Origin: an uncultured Alphaproteobacteria bacterium
Lineage (GTDB): Bacteria > Pseudomonadota > Alphaproteobacteria > RF32 > CAG-239
NCBI GenBank assembly: GCA_944391495.1
Contig: CALXTU010000001.1
Coordinates: 247,981-311,980 of the forward strand
Direction: 5' to 3'
DNA: 64,000 bases
The position numbers and the translations under genes were made by a program. Under the pieces are notes generated by a model, which was not told where the DNA came from, did no database searches, and saw nothing but the letters and a program-made list of their open reading frames with translations. Numbering within the stretch: the first letter of the stretch is position 1; every line of letters starts with the position of its first letter. Below are positions 16,880 through 24,470 of the stretch, one piece after another.

Positions 16880-19309
16880 ATGACAAACCTAAAGAAAGGA
16901 AGGAGCCTGGCAGCATGGGTTATTGCGGCTTTTTTTGCAATGACAGGCGCTGCTTTTGCTTCGGAAATTGATTTGAAAATTCCGTCCCTTGATGTGTCAT
17001 ATAACATCTTCGGATATGCGATTACCGGTTCCCAGATTTTGCTTTACGGTCTGGGAATTTGCGCACTCGGGCTGTTGTTCGGGTTATGCGAATTTGTCGG
17101 CATTAAAAGACTGCCGGCGCATCAGGCAATGCTGAATGTTTCGCATACGATTTATGAAACCTGTAAAACTTATATGCGGCAGCAGGCTAAGCTGCTGGTG
17201 GTTTTGGAGGTCTTTATCGCCGCGTGCATTTTCTACTATTTCTATTACCTCAATGCAACGCCGCTGCCTAAGGTTCTGACCGTTCTGGCCTGGTCAATTC
17301 TGGGTATTTTGGGTTCTTACACCGTTGCCTGGTTCGGTATGCGGATTAACACTTATGCCAATTCGCGGACGGCATTTTTGTCTTTGAAAGGCAAGCCGTA
17401 TCCGGTTATGCATTTGCCGCTGCGTTCGGGAATGTCCATCGGCGTTTTGCTGATTTGCGTCGAGCTGGTTATGATGATCTCGATTTTGCTGTTTGTCGAC
17501 AAAGAAAATGCCGGCGCCTGCTTTATCGGTTTTGCCATCGGTGAATCGCTCGGTGCTTCGGCCCTGCGTATCTGCGGCGGTATTTTTACCAAGATTGCCG
17601 ATATCGGTGCCGATTTGATGAAGATTATTTTCAAAATTGACGAAGATGATGCCCGCAACCCCGGGGTGATTGCCGACTGTACCGGTGATAATGCCGGTGA
17701 CTCCGTCGGCCCGACTGCCGATGGTTTTGAAACTTACGGCGTGACCGGTGTGGCGCTGATCAGCTTTATTGTTTTGGGTGCGGGTATGATGTATGCCGGC
17801 AACGGCGATCTGGTTGCGATGAGCAACGGCGTTGATATTCAGGCAAGACTGATTGTCTGGATTTTTGCCATGCGTCTTTTGATGATTTTGACATCAATCG
17901 TTTCTTATGCCTTAAACGGTTTTGTTTCCAAACTGGCTTTCGGCAAAAAAGATTCCTTTAATTTTGAAACGCCGCTGACCAGCCTTATCTGGATGACTTC
18001 CATCATCTCGATTTTGGTTACTTTCGGTGTTTCTTATGTCATGATCGGCGATATGGACGCGGATTTGTGGTGGAAGCTTTCGGTTATCATTTCCTGCGGT
18101 ACTTTGGCCGCGGCGCTGATTCCGGAATTTACCAAAATCTTTACGTCGTCGAAATCCAAACACGTGGAAGAAGTTGTCAATGCTTCGCGTGAGGCCGGTG
18201 CTTCGCTGAACATTATCTCCGGTATTGTTGCCGGAAACTTCTCCGCTTTTTGGCAGGGCCTGGTTATGGTCGGCCTGATGGCGGTGGCATTCTTTACCGC
18301 CCGCACGGGACTTGATGCCTTTATGGTTTATCCGACGGTGTTTGCTTTCGGTCTGGTTGCGTTTGGTATGCTCGGTATGGGGCCGGTCACCATTGCGGTT
18401 GACTCTTACGGTCCGGTTACCGATAATGCCCAGTCGGTTTTTGAACTGTCGCAGATTGAAAACATCAAAGGCATTAACAAGGAAATTGAAAAAGATTACG
18501 GCTTTAAGCCTGATTTTGAAGGCGGCAAGCATTTCTTGGAAGAAAATGATTCTGCCGGCAATACCTTTAAAGCCACGGCCAAACCGGTGCTGATCGGTAC
18601 GGCGGTCATCGGTGCAACGACGATGATCTTTTCCATCATCCTGCTGCTTAATCTGCAGCTTAACCTGCTGGATCCGGAGGTGCTGTTCGGAATTATTCTG
18701 GGCGGTGCGGTTATCTTCTGGTTCTCCGGTGCTTCGATGCAGGCGGTTTCGACCGGTGCCTACCGTGCGGTTAACTATATTAAAAAGCATATCAAACTGA
18801 ATACCGCCAAGGCGGCGTCAATTGAAGACTCCAAAAAGGTGGTTCAGATTTGCACGCTGTATGCGCAGAAGGGAATGTTTAACATCTTTATCGTTATCTT
18901 TTCCTTTACGATTGCGTTTGCCTGCTTTGACGCCAACCTGTTTGCCAGCTATCTGATTTCGATTGCGGTGTTCGGGTTGTTCCAGGCGCTGTATATGGCA
19001 AATGCCGGCGGTGCATGGGATAACGCCAAAAAGGTTGTCGAAGTTGACCTAAACGAAAAAGGCACGCCGCTGCATGATGCCGCGGTTGTCGGCGATACGG
19101 TCGGCGATCCGTATAAGGATACGTCGTCGGTTGCACTCAACCCGATTATCAAATTTACCACTTTGTTCGGACTGCTGGCCGTTGAAATGGCCGTGGCCGC
19201 GCCGAAGTGCGTATCTTTCGGATTGGGAATTGCCTTCTTTGTTCTCGGCCTGATTTTTGTATGGCGTTCGTTCTATGCTATGCGGATTGAGCCGGCCAAC
19301 AAAGATTAA
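16880..19309 (+). CDS. hppA: Membrane-bound ion-translocating pyrophosphatase, divergent clade
   Basis: 809 residues with about 16 membrane segments. It couples PPi hydrolysis to H+ or Na+ export. Substrate-binding motifs: GESLGASALRICGGIFTK, DIGADL, DDARNPGVIADCTGDN and DNAGDSVGPTADGFETYG (about 269-286), and the C-terminal ANAGGAWDNAKK and GDTVGDPYKDT. The second acidic motif differs from the common DNVGDCAGMAADLFETY. At the site that discriminates K+ dependence the sequence is GNTFKA (about residue 560); a Lys there normally means K+-independent. The ion cannot be assigned safely in this divergent type. It is longer than most bacterial copies (650-750). Start: ATG 16880 with AAGGAA eight bases upstream. 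Confidence 0.93.
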   Translation: MTNLKKGRSLAAWVIAAFFAMTGAAFASEIDLKIPSLDVSYNIFGYAITGSQILLYGLGICALGLLFGLCEFVGIKRLPAHQAMLNVSHTIYETCKTYMRQQAKLLVVLEVFIAACIFYYFYYLNATPLPKVLTVLAWSILGILGSYTVAWFGMRINTYANSRTAFLSLKGKPYPVMHLPLRSGMSIGVLLICVELVMMISILLFVDKENAGACFIGFAIGESLGASALRICGGIFTKIADIGADLMKIIFKIDEDDARNPGVIADCTGDNAGDSVGPTADGFETYGVTGVALISFIVLGAGMMYAGNGDLVAMSNGVDIQARLIVWIFAMRLLMILTSIVSYALNGFVSKLAFGKKDSFNFETPLTSLIWMTSIISILVTFGVSYVMIGDMDADLWWKLSVIISCGTLAAALIPEFTKIFTSSKSKHVEEVVNASREAGASLNIISGIVAGNFSAFWQGLVMVGLMAVAFFTARTGLDAFMVYPTVFAFGLVAFGMLGMGPVTIAVDSYGPVTDNAQSVFELSQIENIKGINKEIEKDYGFKPDFEGGKHFLEENDSAGNTFKATAKPVLIGTAVIGATTMIFSIILLLNLQLNLLDPEVLFGIILGGAVIFWFSGASMQAVSTGAYRAVNYIKKHIKLNTAKAASIEDSKKVVQICTLYAQKGMFNIFIVIFSFTIAFACFDANLFASYLISIAVFGLFQALYMANAGGAWDNAKKVVEVDLNEKGTPLHDAAVVGDTVGDPYKDTSSVALNPIIKFTTLFGLLAVEMAVAAPKCVSFGLGIAFFVLGLIFVWRSFYAMRIEPANKD

Positions 19310-19418
19310 AAAGGTCGTATAACGGCTTATTACTTGTTATCCCTATTGCTTATGTACTATTTTTGGTACACTGCGCAATAGGGATAACTTTGTACTAAGC
19401 TCGTTCTTCGACCTTTTT
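19308..19418. repeat. Long hairpin repeat element (copy A)
   Basis: It starts in the hppA stop codon with AAAAAGGTCGTATAACGGCT and ends with CGACCTTTTT. The two arms pair over about 42 nt, including a perfect inner TTATCCCTATTGC/GCAATAGGGATAA. Copy B (27829-27954) has the same layout with a shared TATAACGGCTYAT motif. It resembles a MITE/REP-type palindrome and can also act as a bidirectional terminator. Confidence 0.7.
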
Positions 19419-19442
19419 ACAAAAGTTCATATAACGCTTATA

Positions 19443-19474
19443 GGAATCTCTTTTGCGGGAGCAAAAGAGGTTCC
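19443..19474 (-). terminator. Hairpin at the 3' end of the Xre-like gene
   Basis: GGAATCTCTTTTGC-GGGA-GCAAAAGAGGTTCC lies just beyond the Xre-like stop. It is a strong stem, but without a T-tract on the minus strand, so it may protect the 3' end rather than terminate. Confidence 0.45.
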
Positions 19475-19483
19475 TGTTGATTA

Positions 19484-19792
19484 TTATATTTTACGGGTAA
19501 TTTCCTGCAGGGCGACTTTGATTTTTTTTATTTCCGTCAAATCTTGCCGGGTATTGGTTATATCAAACTCTTCAATTGAAAATTTCAGTTTATGGCCATA
19601 ATAGCCGAACAAATCTATAATATCGGTCAATTTTTTAACTTGCCAGGTCTGTATTTTGCCTTCTTCCAAAAGCCATAGTTTTTCACGGCCGTGTTTGGTA
19701 ATTGCCGAAGCCTCTTCCAGACTCAGGTGCGCTTTCATCCGGCTTTCCTGGAGCAGTCCGCCGAGTTGGCGTGCCGCTTTTTTAAATGCCAC
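19484..19792 (-). CDS. Small Xre-type helix-turn-helix protein with unusual start
   Basis: 102 residues. An HTH-like region spans about 8-60 (LGGLLQESRM, LSLEEASAITKHGREKLWLLEEG, VKKLTDIIDLFGYYG), as in Xre/HipB-type regulators; the charged C-terminal tail is not recognisable. The only in-frame start is a GTG at 19792 without a ribosome site. A strong AAAGGAG (19819-19825) instead serves an ATG at 19809 in another frame, which reaches the Xre frame only by a -1 shift at A AAA AAG (19777-19783). Either this is programmed frameshifting, or an A-run length error, or weak GTG initiation. No toxin partner lies next to it. Confidence 0.6.
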   Translation of the reverse strand: MAFKKAARQLGGLLQESRMKAHLSLEEASAITKHGREKLWLLEEGKIQTWQVKKLTDIIDLFGYYGHKLKFSIEEFDITNTRQDLTEIKKIKVALQEITRKI

Positions 19793-19809
19793 ATGGTTAT
19801 ATCATTCAT
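19735..19809 (-). CDS. Short leader ORF overlapping the Xre-like gene
   Basis: 24 codons from ATG 19809 to TGA 19735, with AAAGGAG nine bases upstream. It carries a slippery heptamer A AAA AAG (19777-19783) in the zero frame. A 13-nt GC-rich stem-loop (CGCC-AACTC-GGCG, 19759-19771) begins 5 nt after the heptamer. A -1 shift there continues as AARQLGG in the Xre frame. It could be the true N terminus of that protein (MNDITMWHLKK) or a translated leader. Confidence 0.45.
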   Translation of the reverse strand: MNDITMWHLKKRHANSADCSRKAG

Positions 19810-19831
19810 CAGTTTAAACTCCTTTATTTTG

Positions 19832-19866
19832 TTAAAACAAAACCGCCTTTTGAAAATAAAAGGCGG
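19832..19866 (-). terminator. Rho-independent terminator between structured RNA and Xre-like gene
   Basis: On the minus strand CCGCCTTTT-ATTTTC-AAAAGGCGG is followed by TTTTGTTTT. It lies upstream of the Xre-like start, so it either ends a small RNA or works as an attenuator for that gene. Confidence 0.65.
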
Positions 19867-19995
19867 GGAGCTCGTAAACTGCATAGGTACAGTCGCGCTT
19901 ATTCGAGCAAAAGCCTTATATCGCGCACTCCCCGGTCAAGGAGCTTTACCTATAAAGGTGTTTACGAGACACCACGGGAACAACTCGTTCCTGCG
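19842..19995 (-). ncRNA. Candidate structured RNA (small RNA or leader/attenuator)
   Basis: About 150 nt of non-coding sequence can fold as a long closing stem: CTCGTAAAC with GTTTACGAG, and TATAGGTA with TACCTAT. This encloses two smaller hairpins, CTCC-TTGACCG-GGGAG and GCGCG/CGCGC. A promoter-like TTGCTT-N17-TACAGT precedes it on the minus strand and the terminator at 19832-19866 ends it. The size and closed-rod outline recall 6S RNA, but I could not match its central bubble, so no family is claimed. It may instead be a riboswitch-like leader of the Xre-like gene. The plus strand also ends in a hairpin plus T run (GGAAC-AACTC-GTTCC), so orientation is not certain. Confidence 0.45.
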
Positions 19996-20098
19996 TTTTT
20001 GACTGTAAAAGAAAAAGTGCAAATAAGCAAGCCGGTTTTTAATTAAATCTTATCTTTTGTTTGTTAAGCTTGGCAAAAGTCCTCAAAGGGGAAGTGTA

Positions 20099-21358
20099 TT
20101 GCTGAACTGGTTAAATTCTTGGAAAATTTATGCCGACCGGCGAATGGCGGTCATGCTGCTGCTCGGCTTTGTTTCCGGGCTGCCGCTGCTGTTGGTGTCG
20201 ACAACGTTGTCATTATGGCTTAAAGACGCCGGAATTTCGCTGGCGGCCATCGGTTTGTTTTCCATAGTTAAAGCGCCATACAGTTTTAAGTGGTTGTTTT
20301 CGCCGGTTATCGATCAATACCGGCTGCCGTTGTTCGGCCGGCTGGGGCGCCGCCGCGGCTGGGCGGTGTTTTTGCAGCTTTTGCTGATTGCGGCGCTGCT
20401 TTTGATGTCGTTTACCAACCCTAAATTATCACCGGGGCTTTTTGCCTGCTGGGTGTTCTTGACGGCGTTGTTTTCGGCCTCGCAGGATATTGTTTTAGAC
20501 GCTTATCGTATTGAGAGATTCAAAGAAAAAGAACAGGCGGCCGGGGTGGCGGTGTTTGTTCTGGGGTATCGTTTCGGCGCGATATTTTCCGGCGCCGGCG
20601 CGTTGTTTATGGCCTCATTTTTAAGCTGGAGTCATGTGTATCAGATTATGGCGGCAGGGGTTATCGTCGGGTTGGTGACAATTCTGGCAGCAAAGGAGCC
20701 GGCGGGCAATGCGCCGTCCAAGCCGCGGACAATGCGGGCGACGGTGGTTAATGCCGTGGTAAAGCCGTTTGCCGATTTTATGAAACGCGGACATTGGCCA
20801 TGGATTTTGCTGTTTGTGTTTTTGTACCGGATGAGCGATGCCTATGTGGCGCCGATGGCGTATCCGTTTTTTGATGATATGGGTTTTTCCAAAATCCAGA
20901 TTGCCTCAATTATTAAGATTTACGGCGTTATTGCAACAGTTGCCGGAACGTTGCTCGGCGGCGTGTTGGTTAACCGCGCCGGGTTGGTTAAATCTCTGGT
21001 GATTTGCGGATTTTTGCAGGGGTTATCGAATCTGGTTTATGTCGGCCAGGCTTATGCGGGAAATAATGTGCCGGTGCTGATGATTAATATTTTTATCGAA
21101 AATATCTCCGGCGGTATGGGGACGGCGGCGTTTGTCGCGTATTTGTCCTCGCTGTGCAATAAAAAATATACCGCGACGCAATATGCCCTGCTGTCGTCGC
21201 TGATGGGTGCGGCAAGGGATTTGTTTGCGGCAACCTCGGGGTTGGTTGCCGCTGCGGTTTCCTGGCAGGGATTTTTCTTTATCACGACCTTGACGGCCGT
21301 TCCGGGAATGTTGATTTTGTGGTATCTTATCCGGGTTGAGGCCATCAAAGACAGTTAA
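20099..21358 (+). CDS. ampG: AmpG-like muropeptide permease (MFS)
   Basis: 419 residues, 12 membrane segments, major facilitator type. AmpG imports GlcNAc-anhydroMurNAc peptides from the periplasm for peptidoglycan recycling. Family pattern: DRRMAVMLLLGFVSGLPLL, TLSLWLKDAGISLAAIGLFS, APYSFKWLFSPVID, the loop GRLGRRRGW, and FSASQDIVLDAYRIE. I chose TTG 20099 because of the strong AAAGGGGAAG before it and because homologues begin near LNWL; a TTG at 20057 would add 14 residues. The stop overlaps the convergent SDR gene by three bases. A MurC/Mpl-like ligase at 13173 would use the imported material. Confidence 0.85.
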   Translation: MLNWLNSWKIYADRRMAVMLLLGFVSGLPLLLVSTTLSLWLKDAGISLAAIGLFSIVKAPYSFKWLFSPVIDQYRLPLFGRLGRRRGWAVFLQLLLIAALLLMSFTNPKLSPGLFACWVFLTALFSASQDIVLDAYRIERFKEKEQAAGVAVFVLGYRFGAIFSGAGALFMASFLSWSHVYQIMAAGVIVGLVTILAAKEPAGNAPSKPRTMRATVVNAVVKPFADFMKRGHWPWILLFVFLYRMSDAYVAPMAYPFFDDMGFSKIQIASIIKIYGVIATVAGTLLGGVLVNRAGLVKSLVICGFLQGLSNLVYVGQAYAGNNVPVLMINIFIENISGGMGTAAFVAYLSSLCNKKYTATQYALLSSLMGAARDLFAATSGLVAAAVSWQGFFFITTLTAVPGMLILWYLIRVEAIKDS

Positions 21359-22116
21359 ACTTTATAGGGCAGTCTGCCGTATATGAAATCACTGATACAG
21401 TTGGGCAGAATCGAACCCAGCCAGACAGCAAAACGCATCGGCCAGGGAAAAGCTATCAGACCGACGTTCTTTTCCACCCGGGCGGCAATCAGTCGTGCCG
21501 CGGCATCGGCTTCCATAAAGAAAGGCATCGGGCAGGTGTTTTTATCGGTAATGCGTGAGCGGACGAATCCGGGGCAGACCGTTGAAACATTAATGCCGAA
21601 ATGTTTTAAGTGCGGGCGCAAAGCCTCGCCCCAGGCCTTGACGCAGGCTTTGGTGGCCGAATAAGACGGGCAGGCCGGCAGGCCGTGATAGCCGGCGACT
21701 GATGATGTTATGACAAGATGTTTGACTTGTTCGGAAGGTGCTTTTTTGAACAGTTCAATGGCCGGTAAAACGGTATTGACAACGCCCGTGACGTTGATGT
21801 CAAAAGTCTGGCGCACGTTTTCCGGCGTTTCGGACAAGGAGGCAACACCGGCATTGGCAAAAACAAGATTAAGCGGCATTTGGCGGTTACATTCGTCCAG
21901 CCATGCGGCCGTTGCGGCGGCGTCGGCGACGTCTAAAATTTTGGTCTCCGCCTCACAGCCGTGCTGCCGGCATTTTTGGGCAACGGCTTCAAGACGTTCG
22001 CTGTTGCGGCCGCAGATTGACAAGCGTTTGACGCCGGTTGCGGCATAATGCAGAGCCAGAGCTTCGCCGATGCCCGATGAGGCACCGGTGATCAGAATGT
22101 GGGAAAATTTTGCCAT
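21355..22116 (-). CDS. Short-chain dehydrogenase/reductase (SDR)
   Basis: 253 residues, classical SDR. The N-terminal cofactor loop is TGASSGIG (about 9-16), NAG is at FANAGVAS, the catalytic Ser is in ITSSVAG and the YSATK motif gives Tyr and Lys. A hydrophobic C-terminal segment (FAVWLGSILP) suggests membrane association, as in DltE/YqjQ-type SDRs. Start: ATG 22116 with TTAGGAG seven bases upstream; a longer frame has no ribosome site. Substrate unknown. Confidence 0.85.
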   Translation of the reverse strand: MAKFSHILITGASSGIGEALALHYAATGVKRLSICGRNSERLEAVAQKCRQHGCEAETKILDVADAAATAAWLDECNRQMPLNLVFANAGVASLSETPENVRQTFDINVTGVVNTVLPAIELFKKAPSEQVKHLVITSSVAGYHGLPACPSYSATKACVKAWGEALRPHLKHFGINVSTVCPGFVRSRITDKNTCPMPFFMEADAAARLIAARVEKNVGLIAFPWPMRFAVWLGSILPNCISDFIYGRLPYKV

Positions 22117-22209
22117 TGTTTCTCCTAAAAAAGTGATTAAATTCTTGCTTTTGTTTTGCCCCTTCATTAAAATACCGGCATTGAAGCACAAAATAAGGAG
22201 CGGCTAAAA

Positions 22210-23112
22210 GTGAGTATAGCAAGCATGACTGGTTTTGCAAGAGTTAACGGCAGTTTGCAAACGGTTGATGAAAATATAAGCTGGGTTTGGGAAATTAAAA
22301 GCGTCAACGGCAAAAGCTTAGATATTAAACTGCGGCTGCCGACCGGATATGATGATATGATGTTTTCGCTGAAAGCTGTGGCCGGGGAATATTTAACCAG
22401 AGGCAGTGTCGGCGTGTCGTTGGAAATTAACCGGGAACGAAACAATCGCGGTGTTAAGATTGACGAGGATCTTTTGCGCCGGCTGGCCGAACGGGCTATT
22501 CTTTTAGATGAAGAATACGGTGACAAACTGGCGAAATCTTCGGCGGCCGAGCTTCTGGCTCAGCACGGTGTCGTTGAAAGAGAAGAAGCCGAGCTTGATG
22601 AGAGAAATGCCGAACTTTTGCGGCAGCGTCTGAGCGAGGATTTTGCCGCGGCCTGTGCCAAATTGCGAGATGACCGCTGTAAAGAGGGCGTTAAAATTAA
22701 GGTTGCTTTGCTGACGTTGCTGGATAATATTGAGGATATTACATTAAAAATTGAAAAAATTGCCGAGATTTTGCCGCAGAAAATTAAAGAAAAGCTGACC
22801 CTTTTACTGCAACAGTATGCCGGAGATGTCGAAATCAGCGAAGACCGGTTGGCGCAAGAGGTGGTTTTTCTGATTACTAAAGCGGATATCCGCGAAGAAA
22901 TTGACCGGCTGAAAGCGCATATCAAAGCGGCGCGGCAGTTGCTGGCGACAAATGAGGCGGTCGGCCGGCGGCTTGATTTTTTGTGTCAGGAACTTAACCG
23001 GGAGGCTAATACAACCTGCTCAAAGGCGGCAGATATTGCAATTACCGATTTCGGCATGGAACTGAAAGCGCTGATTGAGCAGTTCCGGGAACAGGTGCAG
23101 AATATTGAATAA
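22210..23112 (+). CDS. yicC: YicC-family endoribonuclease
   Basis: 300 residues. The N terminus SIASMTGFARV and the stretch WEIKSVNGKSLDIKLRLP are the YicC_N signature; the C terminus (REEIDRLKAHIKAARQLL, GRRLDFLCQELNREANT) is the DUF1732 block. YicC proteins degrade small RNAs in E. coli. It starts with GTG at 22210 with AAGGAG upstream. It is 14 bp before gmk, the usual neighbour in proteobacteria. Confidence 0.92.
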   Translation: MSIASMTGFARVNGSLQTVDENISWVWEIKSVNGKSLDIKLRLPTGYDDMMFSLKAVAGEYLTRGSVGVSLEINRERNNRGVKIDEDLLRRLAERAILLDEEYGDKLAKSSAAELLAQHGVVEREEAELDERNAELLRQRLSEDFAAACAKLRDDRCKEGVKIKVALLTLLDNIEDITLKIEKIAEILPQKIKEKLTLLLQQYAGDVEISEDRLAQEVVFLITKADIREEIDRLKAHIKAARQLLATNEAVGRRLDFLCQELNREANTTCSKAADIAITDFGMELKALIEQFREQVQNIE

Positions 23113-23126
23113 AGGAGCTTAAAGCT

Positions 23127-23789
23127 ATGGATGAGATTATTGACCGTTTGCGCAAAGTGAGAAAAGGTGCGATGTTTATCATCGAAGCCCCTTCGGGAAC
23201 CGGCAAAGGGACGGTGATTAAAGAATTGTTGAAAAATGACAAGAACATTAAGTTTTCGGTTTCGGTAACAACGCGGCAGCCGCGGCCGGGCGAGGTTGAA
23301 GGTGTTGACTACTATTTTGTGACCGATGAGCAGTATGATGAATTTTTGAAACAGGACGCCTTTTACGAATATGTTGATTCACAATACGGTTCACGCTACG
23401 GAACGTTGCGCTCGGAGGTTGACAGCTTTATCAATGTCGGGCAGGACGTTTTGTTTGATATGGATTGGGCCGGAGCCAGACAGATGCGCGAGAAGGCCGG
23501 AGACGACGTGGTTACGATTTATCTTTTGCCGCCGTCGATTAAGGAATTGCGCCGCCGGTTGGAAGGCCGGGGCACCGACAGTCAGGAAGTGATTGAAAAA
23601 CGCATGGGCATTATTATGGAAAAAATAAGCCATTGGAACGAGTTTGATTATGTTATCGTTAATGTCAGTCTGGCAGAAACGGTTACCAAAATTCAAAAGA
23701 TTATTTCCGGCGAACGGATGCGTCGGGTGCGGCAGGTCGGTCTTAAGGGATTTGTCAAAGAATTGATTAAAGAAGCCGAGGAAAACTAA
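23127..23789 (+). CDS. gmk: Guanylate kinase
   Basis: 220 residues. It phosphorylates GMP to GDP using ATP. P-loop EAPSGTGKGT (about 16-25), the GMP-binding SVSVTTRQPRPGEVEGVDYYF block, the YGSRYGT segment and the lid region RLEGRGTDSQE are present. AAGGAG precedes the start. Second gene of the yicC-gmk operon. The C terminus reaches about ten residues beyond typical length. Confidence 0.96.
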   Translation: MDEIIDRLRKVRKGAMFIIEAPSGTGKGTVIKELLKNDKNIKFSVSVTTRQPRPGEVEGVDYYFVTDEQYDEFLKQDAFYEYVDSQYGSRYGTLRSEVDSFINVGQDVLFDMDWAGARQMREKAGDDVVTIYLLPPSIKELRRRLEGRGTDSQEVIEKRMGIIMEKISHWNEFDYVIVNVSLAETVTKIQKIISGERMRRVRQVGLKGFVKELIKEAEEN

Positions 23790-23794
23790 TTCGG

Positions 23795-24364
23795 TCAGCG
23801 CATATTTTTGACTTTGCGACGTTGTTCTTCATTCATGGATTTGTAAACGGTCAGCGCGTTTTCTTCGGCGTTGGCAACATTTAATGCGGCAGCTTTTTTA
23901 TAAAGATTGAACGCGGCGACAAAATCTTTAGCCACGCCGACGCCTTTGGTGTACATCCAGGCTAAAATTTCGGTAGCTTTGGGGTCGTTTTCTTTAACCC
24001 GCGCGGTTATATCGTTAAGCTCAAGAGGGGTGACCTGGTTGGATTTTATGGCGGCTATGGTCTTCAGCCACTGCTGCTGGCGCGCTTTGGCCAAAACGGA
24101 GCGGCGCCGAAAATCATTGGACAGATTGACGGGTTTAATGTCATCAACCGATGTCGAAGGTATTTCGGCAACGCCGGCGAGGTCTTCCTCCGTCAGAAGC
24201 AGGTCATCGGGCGCCGTGCGGTTTTTGACAAACAGCGGCAGGTAGCCCCGGTTGTCTGAGCGGATAATGTCGCGATACAGCTCGTCCAGGCTGGAAGCCC
24301 GGCAGGATTCAGCAAAAAACGCTGTTACGGCGACAGCGAATATGGTATAAATAAAGCGGTTCAT
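23795..24364 (-). CDS. Exported Sel1-repeat-like protein
   Basis: 189 residues with an N-terminal signal-like hydrophobic segment (MNRFIYTIFAVAVTAFFA) ending near a Cys (ESCRA) that could be lipidated, although the lipobox is poor. One Sel1/TPR-like repeat lies at about residues 125-165 (ATEILAWMYTKGVGVAKD). Sel1 repeats mediate protein contacts; no function can be assigned. Start: ATG 24364 with GAGGAT four bases upstream. Convergent with gmk and divergent from the cysteine synthase homologue. Confidence 0.65.
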   Translation of the reverse strand: MNRFIYTIFAVAVTAFFAESCRASSLDELYRDIIRSDNRGYLPLFVKNRTAPDDLLLTEEDLAGVAEIPSTSVDDIKPVNLSNDFRRRSVLAKARQQQWLKTIAAIKSNQVTPLELNDITARVKENDPKATEILAWMYTKGVGVAKDFVAAFNLYKKAAALNVANAEENALTVYKSMNEEQRRKVKNMR

Positions 24365-24393
24365 TATCCTCGGATCCGTTATTGATTTTAACA

Positions 24394-24422
24394 TTGCAAT
24401 CATAGCAGATTTTTGCTATACG
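24394..24422 (+). promoter_or_regulatory. Putative sigma-70 promoter of the cysteine synthase homologue
   Basis: TTGCAA (24394-24399), a 17-bp spacer and TATACG (24417-24422), about 50 bp before the gene at 24471. Confidence 0.5.
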
Positions 24423-24470
24423 GGTCTATATGTTTTTAAGATTTATAAACAAAATAAGGAGCTTGCGGCA

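Noticed and set aside
17912-18790. Open frame of 292 codons opposite hppA
   Set aside because: Shadow of the pyrophosphatase; composition (many Arg, His, Asn) follows from reverse codons.
19842-19995. Assignment of the structured RNA as 6S RNA
   Set aside because: Size is right, but the expected open central bubble and a single terminal hairpin are not clear; two inner hairpins fit better.
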